A stretch of 7,883 nt of DNA from NCBI GenBank assembly GCA_030597865.1, contig JAUVQZ010000136.1, positions 1 through 7,883 of the forward strand. The letters are read 5' to 3'. The stretch comes from Pseudomonadota bacterium. Lineage in GTDB: Bacteria; Desulfobacterota; Desulfobulbia; Desulfobulbales; SURF-16. Positions within the stretch are counted from its first letter, which is position 1; each line of letters opens with the position of its first letter. This document shows positions 1-6,283 of the stretch, one piece after another. Below the pieces are notes generated by a model, which had not been told where the DNA came from, did not search any database, and saw only the letters and a list, made by a program, of their open reading frames with translations. The position numbers were made by a program, and so were the translations under genes.

Positions 1-132
1 CTTCCAGTTCCTTATTGCGCTTTCGCTAACCCCAAGACTTTTGGCTGCTTCTGTATTGGTGTAACCCTGCTTTACTACAAGGTTAACGGCCTCTTTCTTA
101 AACTCTGTTGTAAATCTCTTTTGGGTGTCCAC
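1..132 (-). CDS. IS3-family transposase OrfA (helix-turn-helix subunit), 3' end off the window
   Basis: The visible 44 codons read as the N-terminus of an IS3-type OrfA. They contain the hallmark KRFTTEFKKEAVNLVVKQGY block, then a helix-turn-helix with TEAAKSLGVSESAIRNWK. In the family this small protein binds the IS ends and is fused to the OrfB integrase by programmed frameshifting. No ATG is present in frame between the IS end and the conserved block. The GTG at 132 (V-D-T-Q-K-R-F) is the best available start, but it has no clear Shine-Dalgarno sequence, so the start is uncertain. The gene continues past base 1 and orfB is not visible. Family assignment is firm; whether the element is intact is unknown. 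Confidence 0.85.
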   Translation of the reverse strand, partial: MDTQKRFTTEFKKEAVNLVVKQGYTNTEAAKSLGVSESAIRNWK

Positions 133-152
133 TTTTATTAGACCATTCCACA
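1..152 (-). mobile_element. IS3-family insertion sequence, upstream (orfA-proximal) end, partial
   Basis: The minus strand from 152 downward starts with TG and continues through a segment containing AAAAGTGGACACC (137-125). This is the usual look of an IS3-family terminal inverted repeat, with its TG terminus and a GTGGACA-type inner block. The orfA reading frame begins about 20 bases inside. The outer boundary at 152/153 is placed where the coding sense of the neighbouring zinc-ribbon gene stops making sense. The other end of the element, orfB (the DDE transposase) and the target-site duplication are outside the window, so the exact end and IS group cannot be confirmed here. Confidence 0.75.
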
Positions 153-322
153 GGGGTTTTGACCTGGACCGTGCGGCCACAGTTGCCGCATTTCCAGTAA
201 GGATCGCCTTCCGTCTTCATGAAGCTGCCATGGGCTGAATAGCCGCAATGGCCGCAGACGTCCTTGATATCTTCATAATTTTTGCCACACTCTTCGCACT
301 TTCCCTGTTTTGCTTTAGGCAT
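98..322 (-). CDS. Small zinc-ribbon (rubredoxin-like) protein, 3' end replaced by IS insertion
   Basis: This is a 74-residue frame with an AGGAG Shine-Dalgarno at 330-334, 7 bases before the ATG. It has three CxxC knuckles: C9-C12, C23-C26 and C45-C48 (KCGNCGRTVQVKTP). The first two make one complete zinc ribbon. The third looks like the first half of a second ribbon, as in rubredoxin-like domains, which normally continue with another CPxC pair. Instead, from residue 58 onward the frame reads into the IS3-type terminal repeat and orfA (stop at 98-100), so about 17 residues are IS-encoded. The fourth knuckle is therefore probably lost. The gene lies 45 bases downstream of the histidine kinase and is likely the last visible gene of that operon. 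Its function is unknown; metal binding, a redox role or protein-protein contact are all possible. Confidence 0.7.
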   Translation of the reverse strand: MPKAKQGKCEECGKNYEDIKDVCGHCGYSAHGSFMKTEGDPYWKCGNCGRTVQVKTPVEWSNKSGHPKEIYNRV

Positions 323-367
323 GGGTTGACTCCTTGTGGTTGTTGGTCATTGGTGATGCGCCAAAGG

Positions 368-2854
368 CTATAGAACCCGGCGGATAGCTGCTTGCAAATC
401 CTGAACTTGGAATGGTTTAACAATGGCGGCCAGGAAACCATAATTCTGGTAGTTGGCCATGATGGGATCATTTGAGTAACCACTGGAGACGACGACCTTG
501 GCATCTGGATCGATCTTATGGATCTCCTGCACCGCTTGCTCGCCTCCCATGCCTCCGGGGATGGTCAGATCCATAATAATAAGATCAATGGGCACGCCAC
601 CCTCCCGGGCCCCTTGAAAGAGGGAGATAGCCTCCTCACCATCCTTGGCCTGGAGAACTTCATAGCCAAAATGACCAAGCATGCTCTGGCAGACCTTCCT
701 CACCATGCCATCATCATCCATGATTATTATTCTTCTTCCTGGCCTGGTCACCTCTGGCGCCGCCTCTTCCTGGCCGGCAGGGGTAAGTTGCTTGTCCCTT
801 TGGGCAGGAAGGTAGAGGGTGAAGGATGTGCCCACACCCGGCTCCGAGGCGGCCTTCATATGACCTTCGTGCTTGCGGATAATGGAATGGCTCACGGCAA
901 GCCCCAGGCCACTGCCCGTTTGTTTGGTGGTAAAATAGGGATCAAAAATCTTGTCCAGCAGAGAGCTGGCAATACCAACGCCACTATCCTTGATGGTGAT
1001 CCCAATATAGTCCTGGGGACTTAGGCCAAGGCCCTGGCTCTGGTCGCGGCTGATATTGGAGCAGCTCACCTCGATAACTCCACCCTCGGGCATGGCCTGG
1101 TTGGCATTAATGATAATATTCTGGATGACCTGGCTCATCTGGCCTTGGTCGATTTCAACAGGCCACAGCACATCGGCACAGTTGAAATTACATCGGACAT
1201 TACTGCCCCGCAGAACAAAGCGTGCCGAATCCCGGATGATATCTGTGATGGCAGCCAATTTTTTGATAGGTTCGCCGCCTTTGGCAAAGGTGAGGAGTTG
1301 CTGGGTGAGATCCTTGGCCCGCAAAGAGGCCTTTTCGGCATCCTTTAGCAGGGGATGGGTCTTGTCATCGGGCTTGGTATAGAGCAGGGCCAGATTGATA
1401 TTACCCAGGATAGCTGCCAGGATATTGTTGAAATCATGGGCGATACCACCGGCCAACAGCCCCACTGATTCCAACTTCCGGCCCTTGGCCAACTCTTCTT
1501 CTCTCTTGTTTTCCTCGGTGACGTCGCGAAAGACCAGAACCACACCAATGATTTCGCTGTTTGTATCCCTGATAGGCGCACCGCTGTCGGCAATGGTGCA
1601 TTGCGAACCATCTCTGGCAATAAGGGCGGTGTGGTTGGCCAGGTCAATGATCTTGCTGCTCTTAAGGACCTTGGTCACCGGGTTTTCGCGGCGCTGCCCG
1701 GTTTTTTCATCGATTATATGGAATACCTCAGTCAGGGGTTTGCCCGCCGCCTCTTCATGGCCCCAGCCCGTGAGTTTCTCGGCAATTTTATTGATCAAAA
1801 CAATATTGCCATTAATGTCCGTGGTGATCACCCCATCGCCAATGCTGCGCAGGGTAACGGCCATTCTCTCCTGTTCAGCAGCCAAGGCCTCGGCCGCCGC
1901 CTTACGCTGATTGACATTCCGTACCACGGCAATGACATATTTTTGATCACTAAATTCCGCATAGCGTAAGCCCACTTCCACCCAAAAGAGGTCTCCGTTT
2001 TTTTTCTTTCCTTGCCATTCAAAGAGTTGGGGCCCCTGGGTCACAGCCATTTCAACCTTGTGGGTGGCATGTTCCTGGTCATAGGGAGGGATCCCGGAAC
2101 TCACGATGCTAATACCTTGTTCCATGAACTCTTCATAGGAATAGCCATACATCTCCAGGGCGGCCCGGTTGACATCATAGGTGGCGCCGGTGACGGCATC
2201 ATGGATGAAGATGGCATCGCTGGGGGCATTATATACCTCGCGGTATCTCTCCTCACTGTCACGCAGGGCCTCTTCCGCCTTTGTCCGTTCAGCTATCTCG
2301 GCCTGCAGGCCTTTGTTGGCCACAACCAGATCCTGGGTCCTCGTAAAAACCCTGTCCTCAAGAATGTTCTTGGCCTCAACAGTACGCACATACATACGGG
2401 TCGCCAGCAGAATGAGGCCTGACAGCAGGAGGATGTAGAAGTAGAGGTAGATGGTGTCATGGCGATGGATCGCCTCTATCCTGCCGATCACCTTGCCGTT
2501 ATGGACGACATCCGCATGGTGCCTTGCCTTCAGGATTAGACCGATGGACTCCAGGGCCTTATCCATAAGGCTGCATTTAGAGCCAGTCACCTCAAGGAAC
2601 ACCTCGTTGTTGGCGGCAAACACCGTCATGCGTTCATAATTTTGAAGTTTGGCCGCCAGGTCCAGATAGGCACGCGGGGTGTGGGGATCAAGGTTCCACA
2701 GGGCGCTTTCAATGACCTGGGCGTTGGTGCGCAAGGCATTTTTGCACGAGTCCAGCTTCTGATTTTCCCAAAAAATAACAAAGATGCAAAAAAGGGCAAC
2801 AAGTCCCATGAGGATTGCGGCGTTGGTCTTTTTAGGGTTAAATTTACCTGTCAT
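368..2854 (-). CDS. Membrane hybrid sensor histidine kinase (PAS-PAS-HisKA-HATPase-REC)
   Basis: This 828-residue protein has two transmembrane helices (about 11-29 and 135-152) enclosing a periplasmic domain of roughly 105 residues. A probable coiled coil (about 158-200) follows. PAS domain 1 spans about 202-316 and PAS 2 about 328-448, with a HisKA dimerisation domain whose phospho-acceptor is H473 (GGIAHDFNNILAAILGN). The HATPase domain has an N-box near N579-N585, a G1 box D623-SGVG, an F-box at 637 and a G2 box GSGLGL at 647-652. The C-terminal receiver domain carries acidic residues D713-D715, phosphorylatable D762, S790/S791 and K813. All catalytic residues appear present, so it should autophosphorylate and pass phosphate to its own receiver. 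There is no DNA-binding output domain, so a downstream phosphotransfer partner must lie elsewhere. Its ATG overlaps the stop of the binding-protein gene (ATGA, 2854-2851) and it lacks a strong Shine-Dalgarno of its own, which points to translational coupling. Confidence 0.95.
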   Translation of the reverse strand: MTGKFNPKKTNAAILMGLVALFCIFVIFWENQKLDSCKNALRTNAQVIESALWNLDPHTPRAYLDLAAKLQNYERMTVFAANNEVFLEVTGSKCSLMDKALESIGLILKARHHADVVHNGKVIGRIEAIHRHDTIYLYFYILLLSGLILLATRMYVRTVEAKNILEDRVFTRTQDLVVANKGLQAEIAERTKAEEALRDSEERYREVYNAPSDAIFIHDAVTGATYDVNRAALEMYGYSYEEFMEQGISIVSSGIPPYDQEHATHKVEMAVTQGPQLFEWQGKKKNGDLFWVEVGLRYAEFSDQKYVIAVVRNVNQRKAAAEALAAEQERMAVTLRSIGDGVITTDINGNIVLINKIAEKLTGWGHEEAAGKPLTEVFHIIDEKTGQRRENPVTKVLKSSKIIDLANHTALIARDGSQCTIADSGAPIRDTNSEIIGVVLVFRDVTEENKREEELAKGRKLESVGLLAGGIAHDFNNILAAILGNINLALLYTKPDDKTHPLLKDAEKASLRAKDLTQQLLTFAKGGEPIKKLAAITDIIRDSARFVLRGSNVRCNFNCADVLWPVEIDQGQMSQVIQNIIINANQAMPEGGVIEVSCSNISRDQSQGLGLSPQDYIGITIKDSGVGIASSLLDKIFDPYFTTKQTGSGLGLAVSHSIIRKHEGHMKAASEPGVGTSFTLYLPAQRDKQLTPAGQEEAAPEVTRPGRRIIIMDDDGMVRKVCQSMLGHFGYEVLQAKDGEEAISLFQGAREGGVPIDLIIMDLTIPGGMGGEQAVQEIHKIDPDAKVVVSSGYSNDPIMANYQNYGFLAAIVKPFQVQDLQAAIRRVL

Positions 2855-3801
2855 TGTTGCACCGGAGTAATGACCTGTCCTTCATTATCCAGAGGAATCG
2901 GCATCTGGTATTTGTCGAAGATTTCTTTGCTGCGGCCCTCCCTGGCAAAGGCCAGTAAACCATGATTAAAGGCGGCAACAAAGGCCTCCATCTGCTCCTC
3001 ACGGCCCTCGAAATATCTGCGGGATATGGCAAAACTAAGGGGCCGGGCTGGGCCAACACCGGTTGGCCAGGGCACCACTTGGTCAAATTCTGGTTGATGC
3101 TTTTGTTTGAGGTAGTTGCCCAAGCTGAGTTCGCAGATAAAGAGGTCTGTCTTGCCCTGGAGCAGTTTGCGGAAATGGATGACCTCAGGTTCCGTGGCAG
3201 CCACCATATCAAGCTCAAACTTACCTGCCTCAGCCGCCTCAAAAAAACCGGCGCCATAATGATAATGGGAGGCCCCGATAACCCGGCCCTTCAGGTCGTC
3301 ATAGCTGGTCCAGGAGAAAGGATCGCCCTTCTTCTTCCAGAGCACCGTATATATGGAGGAGATTGGTTTTGAAAAGAGAATATGCTCCTCGCGGCCATCG
3401 CCCTCCGCACAGGCGGTCATGGCTGGATATGTGCCGGCTTTCATCTCTTCAAGGGCCCGGGGAAATGGCATCCCAAGCCACTGAACCTGATAGCCCAGGC
3501 GCTGGAGAACCGCCTCAATAATCTCATTGTCCGCCCCTATCCAGGCACCTGATTCATCCTGCATGGAAAAGGGGGGGTAGGTCGTGGTTGGCATGACAAG
3601 GGGCTCAGACGTGGGTGGGAAGACCTGCTTGCCAGGGGGCAAGGTTGGAATACGATCCGTGGAAATGTGCTGGGATAGGGTAGATTGTCCCTGGGGACTC
3701 TCTTTGTGGACGGGGGCTTCCTCCCCCCAAAAAAAAGGTCTGCTGTAAAGCAAGGCAATGATTAAAGAAATACAGGCAATGGGCAGAAAAAATCTTTTCA
3801 T
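2851..3801 (-). CDS. Family-3 periplasmic solute-binding protein, likely sensor partner of the kinase
   Basis: This is a 316-residue protein with an N-terminal basic and hydrophobic segment (MKRFF, then about 6-24) acting as signal peptide or membrane anchor. No convincing lipobox is seen. A Pro/Ser/Thr-rich linker (about 27-65) leads into a bacterial extracellular solute-binding family 3 fold. Family marks are the opening PLVMPTTTYPPFSM (67-80), GADNEIIEAVLQRLGY (89-104), EEMKAGTYPAMTA, and an R137 followed by ILFSKP, at the place where this family usually has a ligand-carboxylate-binding arginine. Family members bind amino acids or similar small molecules. The ATG at 3799-3801 was chosen because AAGGGAAG precedes it by 3 bases and it opens a signal sequence; a longer TTG-initiated version (3849) is less likely. 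No ABC permease or ATPase gene is nearby. The stop overlaps the kinase start, so a sensory role is more likely than transport. The ligand cannot be named. Confidence 0.88.
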   Translation of the reverse strand: MKRFFLPIACISLIIALLYSRPFFWGEEAPVHKESPQGQSTLSQHISTDRIPTLPPGKQVFPPTSEPLVMPTTTYPPFSMQDESGAWIGADNEIIEAVLQRLGYQVQWLGMPFPRALEEMKAGTYPAMTACAEGDGREEHILFSKPISSIYTVLWKKKGDPFSWTSYDDLKGRVIGASHYHYGAGFFEAAEAGKFELDMVAATEPEVIHFRKLLQGKTDLFICELSLGNYLKQKHQPEFDQVVPWPTGVGPARPLSFAISRRYFEGREEQMEAFVAAFNHGLLAFAREGRSKEIFDKYQMPIPLDNEGQVITPVQQ

Positions 3802-3804
3802 GGG

Positions 3805-3811
3805 CTTCCCT
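3805..3811 (-). promoter_or_regulatory. Ribosome binding site deciding the start of the binding-protein gene
   Basis: AGGGAAG on the minus strand sits 3 bases (core GGGA 5 bases) upstream of the ATG at 3801. The alternative TTG at 3849 has no comparable site, and its extra 16 residues (polar, lysine- and proline-rich) would push the hydrophobic signal segment inward. Confidence 0.55.
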
Positions 3812-3831
3812 TTTTTCGGTCTTTTTGGGGA

Positions 3832-3923
3832 ATTACCAGCAATGCTCAACGTTCCTTGTCAAACAATATCGTAACTATTCCTTGCACCTTTCCATAGTGC
3901 ATTAACCAGGGAGACAGTGTCAA
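3832..3923 (-). promoter_or_regulatory. Candidate sigma-70 promoter(s) for the binding protein / kinase operon
   Basis: Two perfect TTGACA hexamers occur on the minus strand. One is at 3923-3918, followed 18 bases later by CACTAT (3899-3894). The other is at 3862-3857, followed 19 bases later by GGTAAT (3837-3832). The second would start transcription about 25 bases before the ATG. Both -10 matches are imperfect and the second spacer is long, so this is a weak prediction. Confidence 0.3.
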
Positions 3924-4268
3924 GAATTCACGCCCCCAGGATAGATTTTACCATGATAGCGGTGATGGATGAGGTGCTTGGCCGGCTTAAAATAAAATCG
4001 GCCATAATGGCCACTGAACGTGACCGGAAAGATCCATGGGGTAAGAAACCCATGGAGAAATGAAAGTCTTCTTGGCGCTAGGCAAACGGGGGGCAATTCT
4101 GACAGTGTATTTTCTCAGTGTTTTCTAAGCCCCTTAATAATATCAATGAAGGGGGGTAATAGGCCTTAATGGCCCCATCATGTCCAGTAAAACAGGGGAA
4201 AGGCCGGTGCGGAGGTCGGGTATTTCTACAAAATATCCCCTCCCTCTTTGCAAGAGACAGCAAAGGCC
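3850..4268. other. Intergenic region between the redox cluster and the sensory operon
   Basis: No confidently coding sequence is visible. The region separates the ccdA-like stop from the start of the solute-binding gene. It holds a short stem just after the ccdA-like stop (CTTTGC 4246-4251 with GCAAAG 4260-4265), a CCCCTT/AAGGGG inverted repeat (4130-4135 with 4149-4154), and the denser inverted-repeat block at 3979-4056. None is followed by a T-run on the minus strand, so no clear rho-independent terminator could be called. A 36-codon plus-strand frame (ATG 3953, stop 4061-4063) has protein-like composition but no good ribosome binding site and no recognised family. A 61-codon minus-strand frame (4263-4078) looks like chance. 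Confidence 0.6.
3979..4056. repeat. Cluster of three short inverted repeats
   Basis: Three perfect inverted repeats follow each other or overlap. TGGCCG (3979-3984) pairs with CGGCCA (3999-4004) across a 14-base AT-rich loop. GGCCA-TAA-TGGCC (4000-4012) is a compact palindrome that shares bases with the first. TCCATGGG (4033-4040) pairs with CCCATGGA (4049-4056) across an 8-base loop. The first two are mutually exclusive as RNA hairpins. They could be operator sites, RNA structure or weak transcription terminators; no T-tract follows on either strand. Confidence 0.45.
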
Positions 4269-4967
4269 TTAGACAAAGGGCAGCGCCACAAAATACCCTC
4301 CCAGTCCACCAATAACCACACCGGCACCTTTGCGAAATAAGCTGGTTCTTTGGCCAAACGATGAGCTTGCCATAATTTTTTTAACCGTGGCCGTGGAGCT
4401 ACCGGCCACGGCAATGGGCAGACAATGGCCAATGCCGAAAAGGGTGATGAGTACTATTCCCGTCATGAATTGTTCTTGCACCGTGACAATGGCCAGGATG
4501 GGAGCAATAAAGCCAAAGGTGCAGGATCCTGATAACACCCCGTAGGCCAGGCCGAGAATAAAGGCGCCAAGCGCCCCCTTTACCTGCAGCTTGCCCATCA
4601 TGGAGCCGGGGAGGGCGCATCTGGCGACTCCCAGCATGTCAGCGGCCACCCAGAGCAGGATAGCGCCCATGACAATGCTCCAATAGGGCCCAACCTCACC
4701 CAGTATCCGTCCTAATGCCGCGCAGATAACGCCCACCATGGCAATGGTGATAAAAAGGCCGAGGCTGAAGAGCCCGGCATACTTGGCAGCCTGCTTGCCC
4801 TCTACTATGGCATTCTGGCCAGCCACATAGGCCACCACCAGAGGAATAGAGGCCAGGTGACAAGGGCTGAGGAGAACAGAGACCATCCCCCAGAGGAAGC
4901 AACCGAAAGCCGCAATCCAACTGCCACTGGTCATCCATTGATTTATGGAGAGAAGCAGAACGTCCAT
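4269..4967 (-). CDS. CcdA/DsbD-family transmembrane thiol-electron transporter
   Basis: This 232-residue, strongly hydrophobic protein has about six transmembrane helices. Two cysteines sit at the positions expected for the family's redox pair: C36 in LSPCHLASIP (first helix) and C149 in SGSCTFGFIAPIL (fourth helix). In this family the pair accepts electrons from cytoplasmic thioredoxin and passes them to a periplasmic thiol partner. At the second site the usual GPC is GSC (S148), a departure from the common pattern. Other cysteines are C23, C82, C117 and C182. The ATG directly follows the stop of the thioredoxin gene (TAGATG). Its Shine-Dalgarno AGGAGGA (4977-4983) lies inside that gene, so the two are translationally coupled and the thioredoxin is the obvious partner. 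It is shorter than full DsbD and lacks periplasmic domains. Alternative roles in the family include cytochrome c maturation and ArsG-like efflux, neither favoured by context. Confidence 0.88.
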   Translation of the reverse strand: MDVLLLSINQWMTSGSWIAAFGCFLWGMVSVLLSPCHLASIPLVVAYVAGQNAIVEGKQAAKYAGLFSLGLFITIAMVGVICAALGRILGEVGPYWSIVMGAILLWVAADMLGVARCALPGSMMGKLQVKGALGAFILGLAYGVLSGSCTFGFIAPILAIVTVQEQFMTGIVLITLFGIGHCLPIAVAGSSTATVKKIMASSSFGQRTSLFRKGAGVVIGGLGGYFVALPFV

Positions 4968-5354
4968 CTAATTCTGTCCTCCTGGCGAAGCAACACCCAA
5001 CTTGGTAAATTGAGCAACAATTGCTTCCTCGCTCAGAAATCCCATATGCCGGTGAACCTCCTTGCCCTCTTTATCAAAGAAAATCTGGGTGGGGATGGCG
5101 CTAATCCCAAATTTACGCCCCTGGCCCTTTTCCTTCCAGACATCGATAAAGATAATGGCGGCCTTACCCTCATACTCCTTGGTGAGTTTTTCTAAAATGG
5201 GCGCCATCATTTTACAGGGGATACATGAGGTGGCCCCCAAATCAACCATGGTAACCATGCCTGACACAGGGACTTGTGCCGGTGTATCTGCCCTGGTTGG
5301 AACGGTAAAAAAGAGCAGGCAGCAAACAGCGAAAATGAGCGGTGTTATTTTCAT
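4968..5354 (-). CDS. Periplasmic thioredoxin-fold protein (CIPC active site)
   Basis: This is a 128-residue protein with a short signal peptide (MKITPLIFAVCCLLFFTVPT) and a likely signal-peptidase I site after A22 (TRA-D). The thioredoxin fold follows: the active site C44-IP-C47 in the ATSCIPCKMMAPIL context, a central strand AAIIFIDV (65-72), and the cis-proline at P88 (ISAIPT). An IFFDKEGKEVHRHMGF hairpin near the end is typical of thioredoxins. It should act as a disulfide reductase in the periplasm, recharged by the adjacent CcdA-type protein. It starts 2 bases after the CDF gene stop. Its Shine-Dalgarno AAGGAAGG (5361-5368) is made from the last codons of the CDF gene. The physiological target is not evident. 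Confidence 0.9.
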   Translation of the reverse strand: MKITPLIFAVCCLLFFTVPTRADTPAQVPVSGMVTMVDLGATSCIPCKMMAPILEKLTKEYEGKAAIIFIDVWKEKGQGRKFGISAIPTQIFFDKEGKEVHRHMGFLSEEAIVAQFTKLGVASPGGQN

Positions 5355-5356
5355 GA

Positions 5357-6283
5357 TTAACCTTCCTTTGTATTTGTTTGTTCAGGCCAGCATTTGCCGC
5401 CTTGTTGATTTTTGATACTACATATGCCGTTCTGTTCGATTTGGAGAGTGACATGGTGGATCTGAAAATCGTGGCGCAGCCGTTTTATAGTTTCATGTAA
5501 AAAATCATCATTGCCGCCTTCCGGCATGACAAGGTGGGCGGTGAGCATGTTTTCCGTGGTGCTGCCGGCCCAGATATGGAGATCGTGGACAGAGCACACC
5601 CCGGGCAATCGCCCAAGGAGGGCGAGCACCTCTTCTGAATCAATATGGGTCGGCACTCCGGCCATGGTGAGGTGGAACGAATCCTTTAACAGGCCCCAAC
5701 CGGCGATAATGACTATGATGGCAATGGCTATGGACACCAGGGGATCAAGCCATTGCCAGCCGGTGGCGGCGATGGCGAACCCCGCCGCCACCACCCCGGC
5801 CGAGACAACGGCATCGGCCGCCATGTGCAGAAAGGCGCCCTTGATATTGAGGTCATGCTTTCGGCCAGAGATAAAGAGCAGCGCTGTGGCAGTATTGATC
5901 ACCACGCCAATGGCCGCCACCACGATAACGGTCATGCCGCTTGTCGGGGCCGGCACCCTGAACCGTGCTACGGCCTCCCAGAGAATAACGCCCATGGCAA
6001 CGTAGAGGAGCATGGCGCTGAACAAGGAGGCCACGATGGTGGCCTTTTTAAAGCCGAAGGTATGCCTGGCCGTGGCGCCACGATTGGCCATGGCCATTGC
6101 ACCCCAGGCAAGGAGCAGGGTCATGACATCGCTGAAATTATGACCGGCATCGGCCACCAGGGCCAGTGAATTGCCCATAATGCCATAGGCGACCTCAACC
6201 AGGACAAAGGCCAGGTTAAGGGTTATGCCAATGGCAAAGGCCCGATTGAAATTAGTGGGGGTATGTCCATGCTCATGCGCCAT
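5357..6283 (-). CDS. Cation diffusion facilitator (CDF) family metal efflux protein, CzcD/ZitB-like
   Basis: This 308-residue inner-membrane antiporter has a short His-bearing N-terminus (MAHEHGH), six predicted transmembrane helices (about 12-34, 40-62, 81-103, 115-138, 153-174, 180-199) and a cytoplasmic C-terminal domain (about 205-290). The metal-site motifs are H48-xxx-D52 (ADAGHNFSD) and H153-xxx-D157 (HMAADA). This HD-HD arrangement is normal for Zn/Cd exporters of the CzcD/ZitB type. The C-terminal tail has an unusual cysteine pair, C288 and C298. The ATG at 6283 is backed by GGAGGG (6289-6294), 5 bases upstream. It is the first gene of the tight CDF-thioredoxin-CcdA run. Zinc or cadmium is the likely cargo by family; iron or cobalt is not excluded. 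Confidence 0.93.
   Translation of the reverse strand: MAHEHGHTPTNFNRAFAIGITLNLAFVLVEVAYGIMGNSLALVADAGHNFSDVMTLLLAWGAMAMANRGATARHTFGFKKATIVASLFSAMLLYVAMGVILWEAVARFRVPAPTSGMTVIVVAAIGVVINTATALLFISGRKHDLNIKGAFLHMAADAVVSAGVVAAGFAIAATGWQWLDPLVSIAIAIIVIIAGWGLLKDSFHLTMAGVPTHIDSEEVLALLGRLPGVCSVHDLHIWAGSTTENMLTAHLVMPEGGNDDFLHETIKRLRHDFQIHHVTLQIEQNGICSIKNQQGGKCWPEQTNTKEG

Noticed and set aside
217..504. 95-codon minus-strand frame overlapping the kinase and zinc-ribbon genes
   Set aside because: Different frame from both well-supported genes and no domain visible; its protein-like tail is only an out-of-frame reading of the zinc-ribbon gene.
518..1024. 168-codon plus-strand open frame
   Set aside because: It lies entirely opposite the receiver/HATPase coding region of the histidine kinase, which has full motif support; no recognisable domain in the plus-strand translation.
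1395..1910. 171-codon plus-strand open frame
   Set aside because: Antisense shadow of the HisKA/PAS coding region; its serine/leucine-rich translation matches no family and it overlaps other shadow frames.
2844..3257. 137-codon minus-strand frame inside the solute-binding gene
   Set aside because: Out-of-frame reading within a gene whose family-3 motifs are clear in the other frame.
3802..3849. Longer solute-binding protein starting at TTG 3849
   Set aside because: No ribosome binding site, and the extra residues would bury the signal segment; the ATG at 3801 with AAGGGAAG is better.
4078..4263. 61-codon minus-strand frame after the CcdA-like gene
   Set aside because: No ribosome binding site seen, no recognisable domain, and irregular composition; likely chance.
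4246..4265. Possible terminator after the CcdA-like gene
   Set aside because: The stem is only 6 bp and is followed on the transcribed strand by a purine-rich stretch, not a T-run.
5753..6169. 138-codon plus-strand frame rich in Gly and His
   Set aside because: Antisense of the CDF transmembrane region; the Gly/His content is a by-product of alanine- and methionine-rich membrane codons on the other strand.
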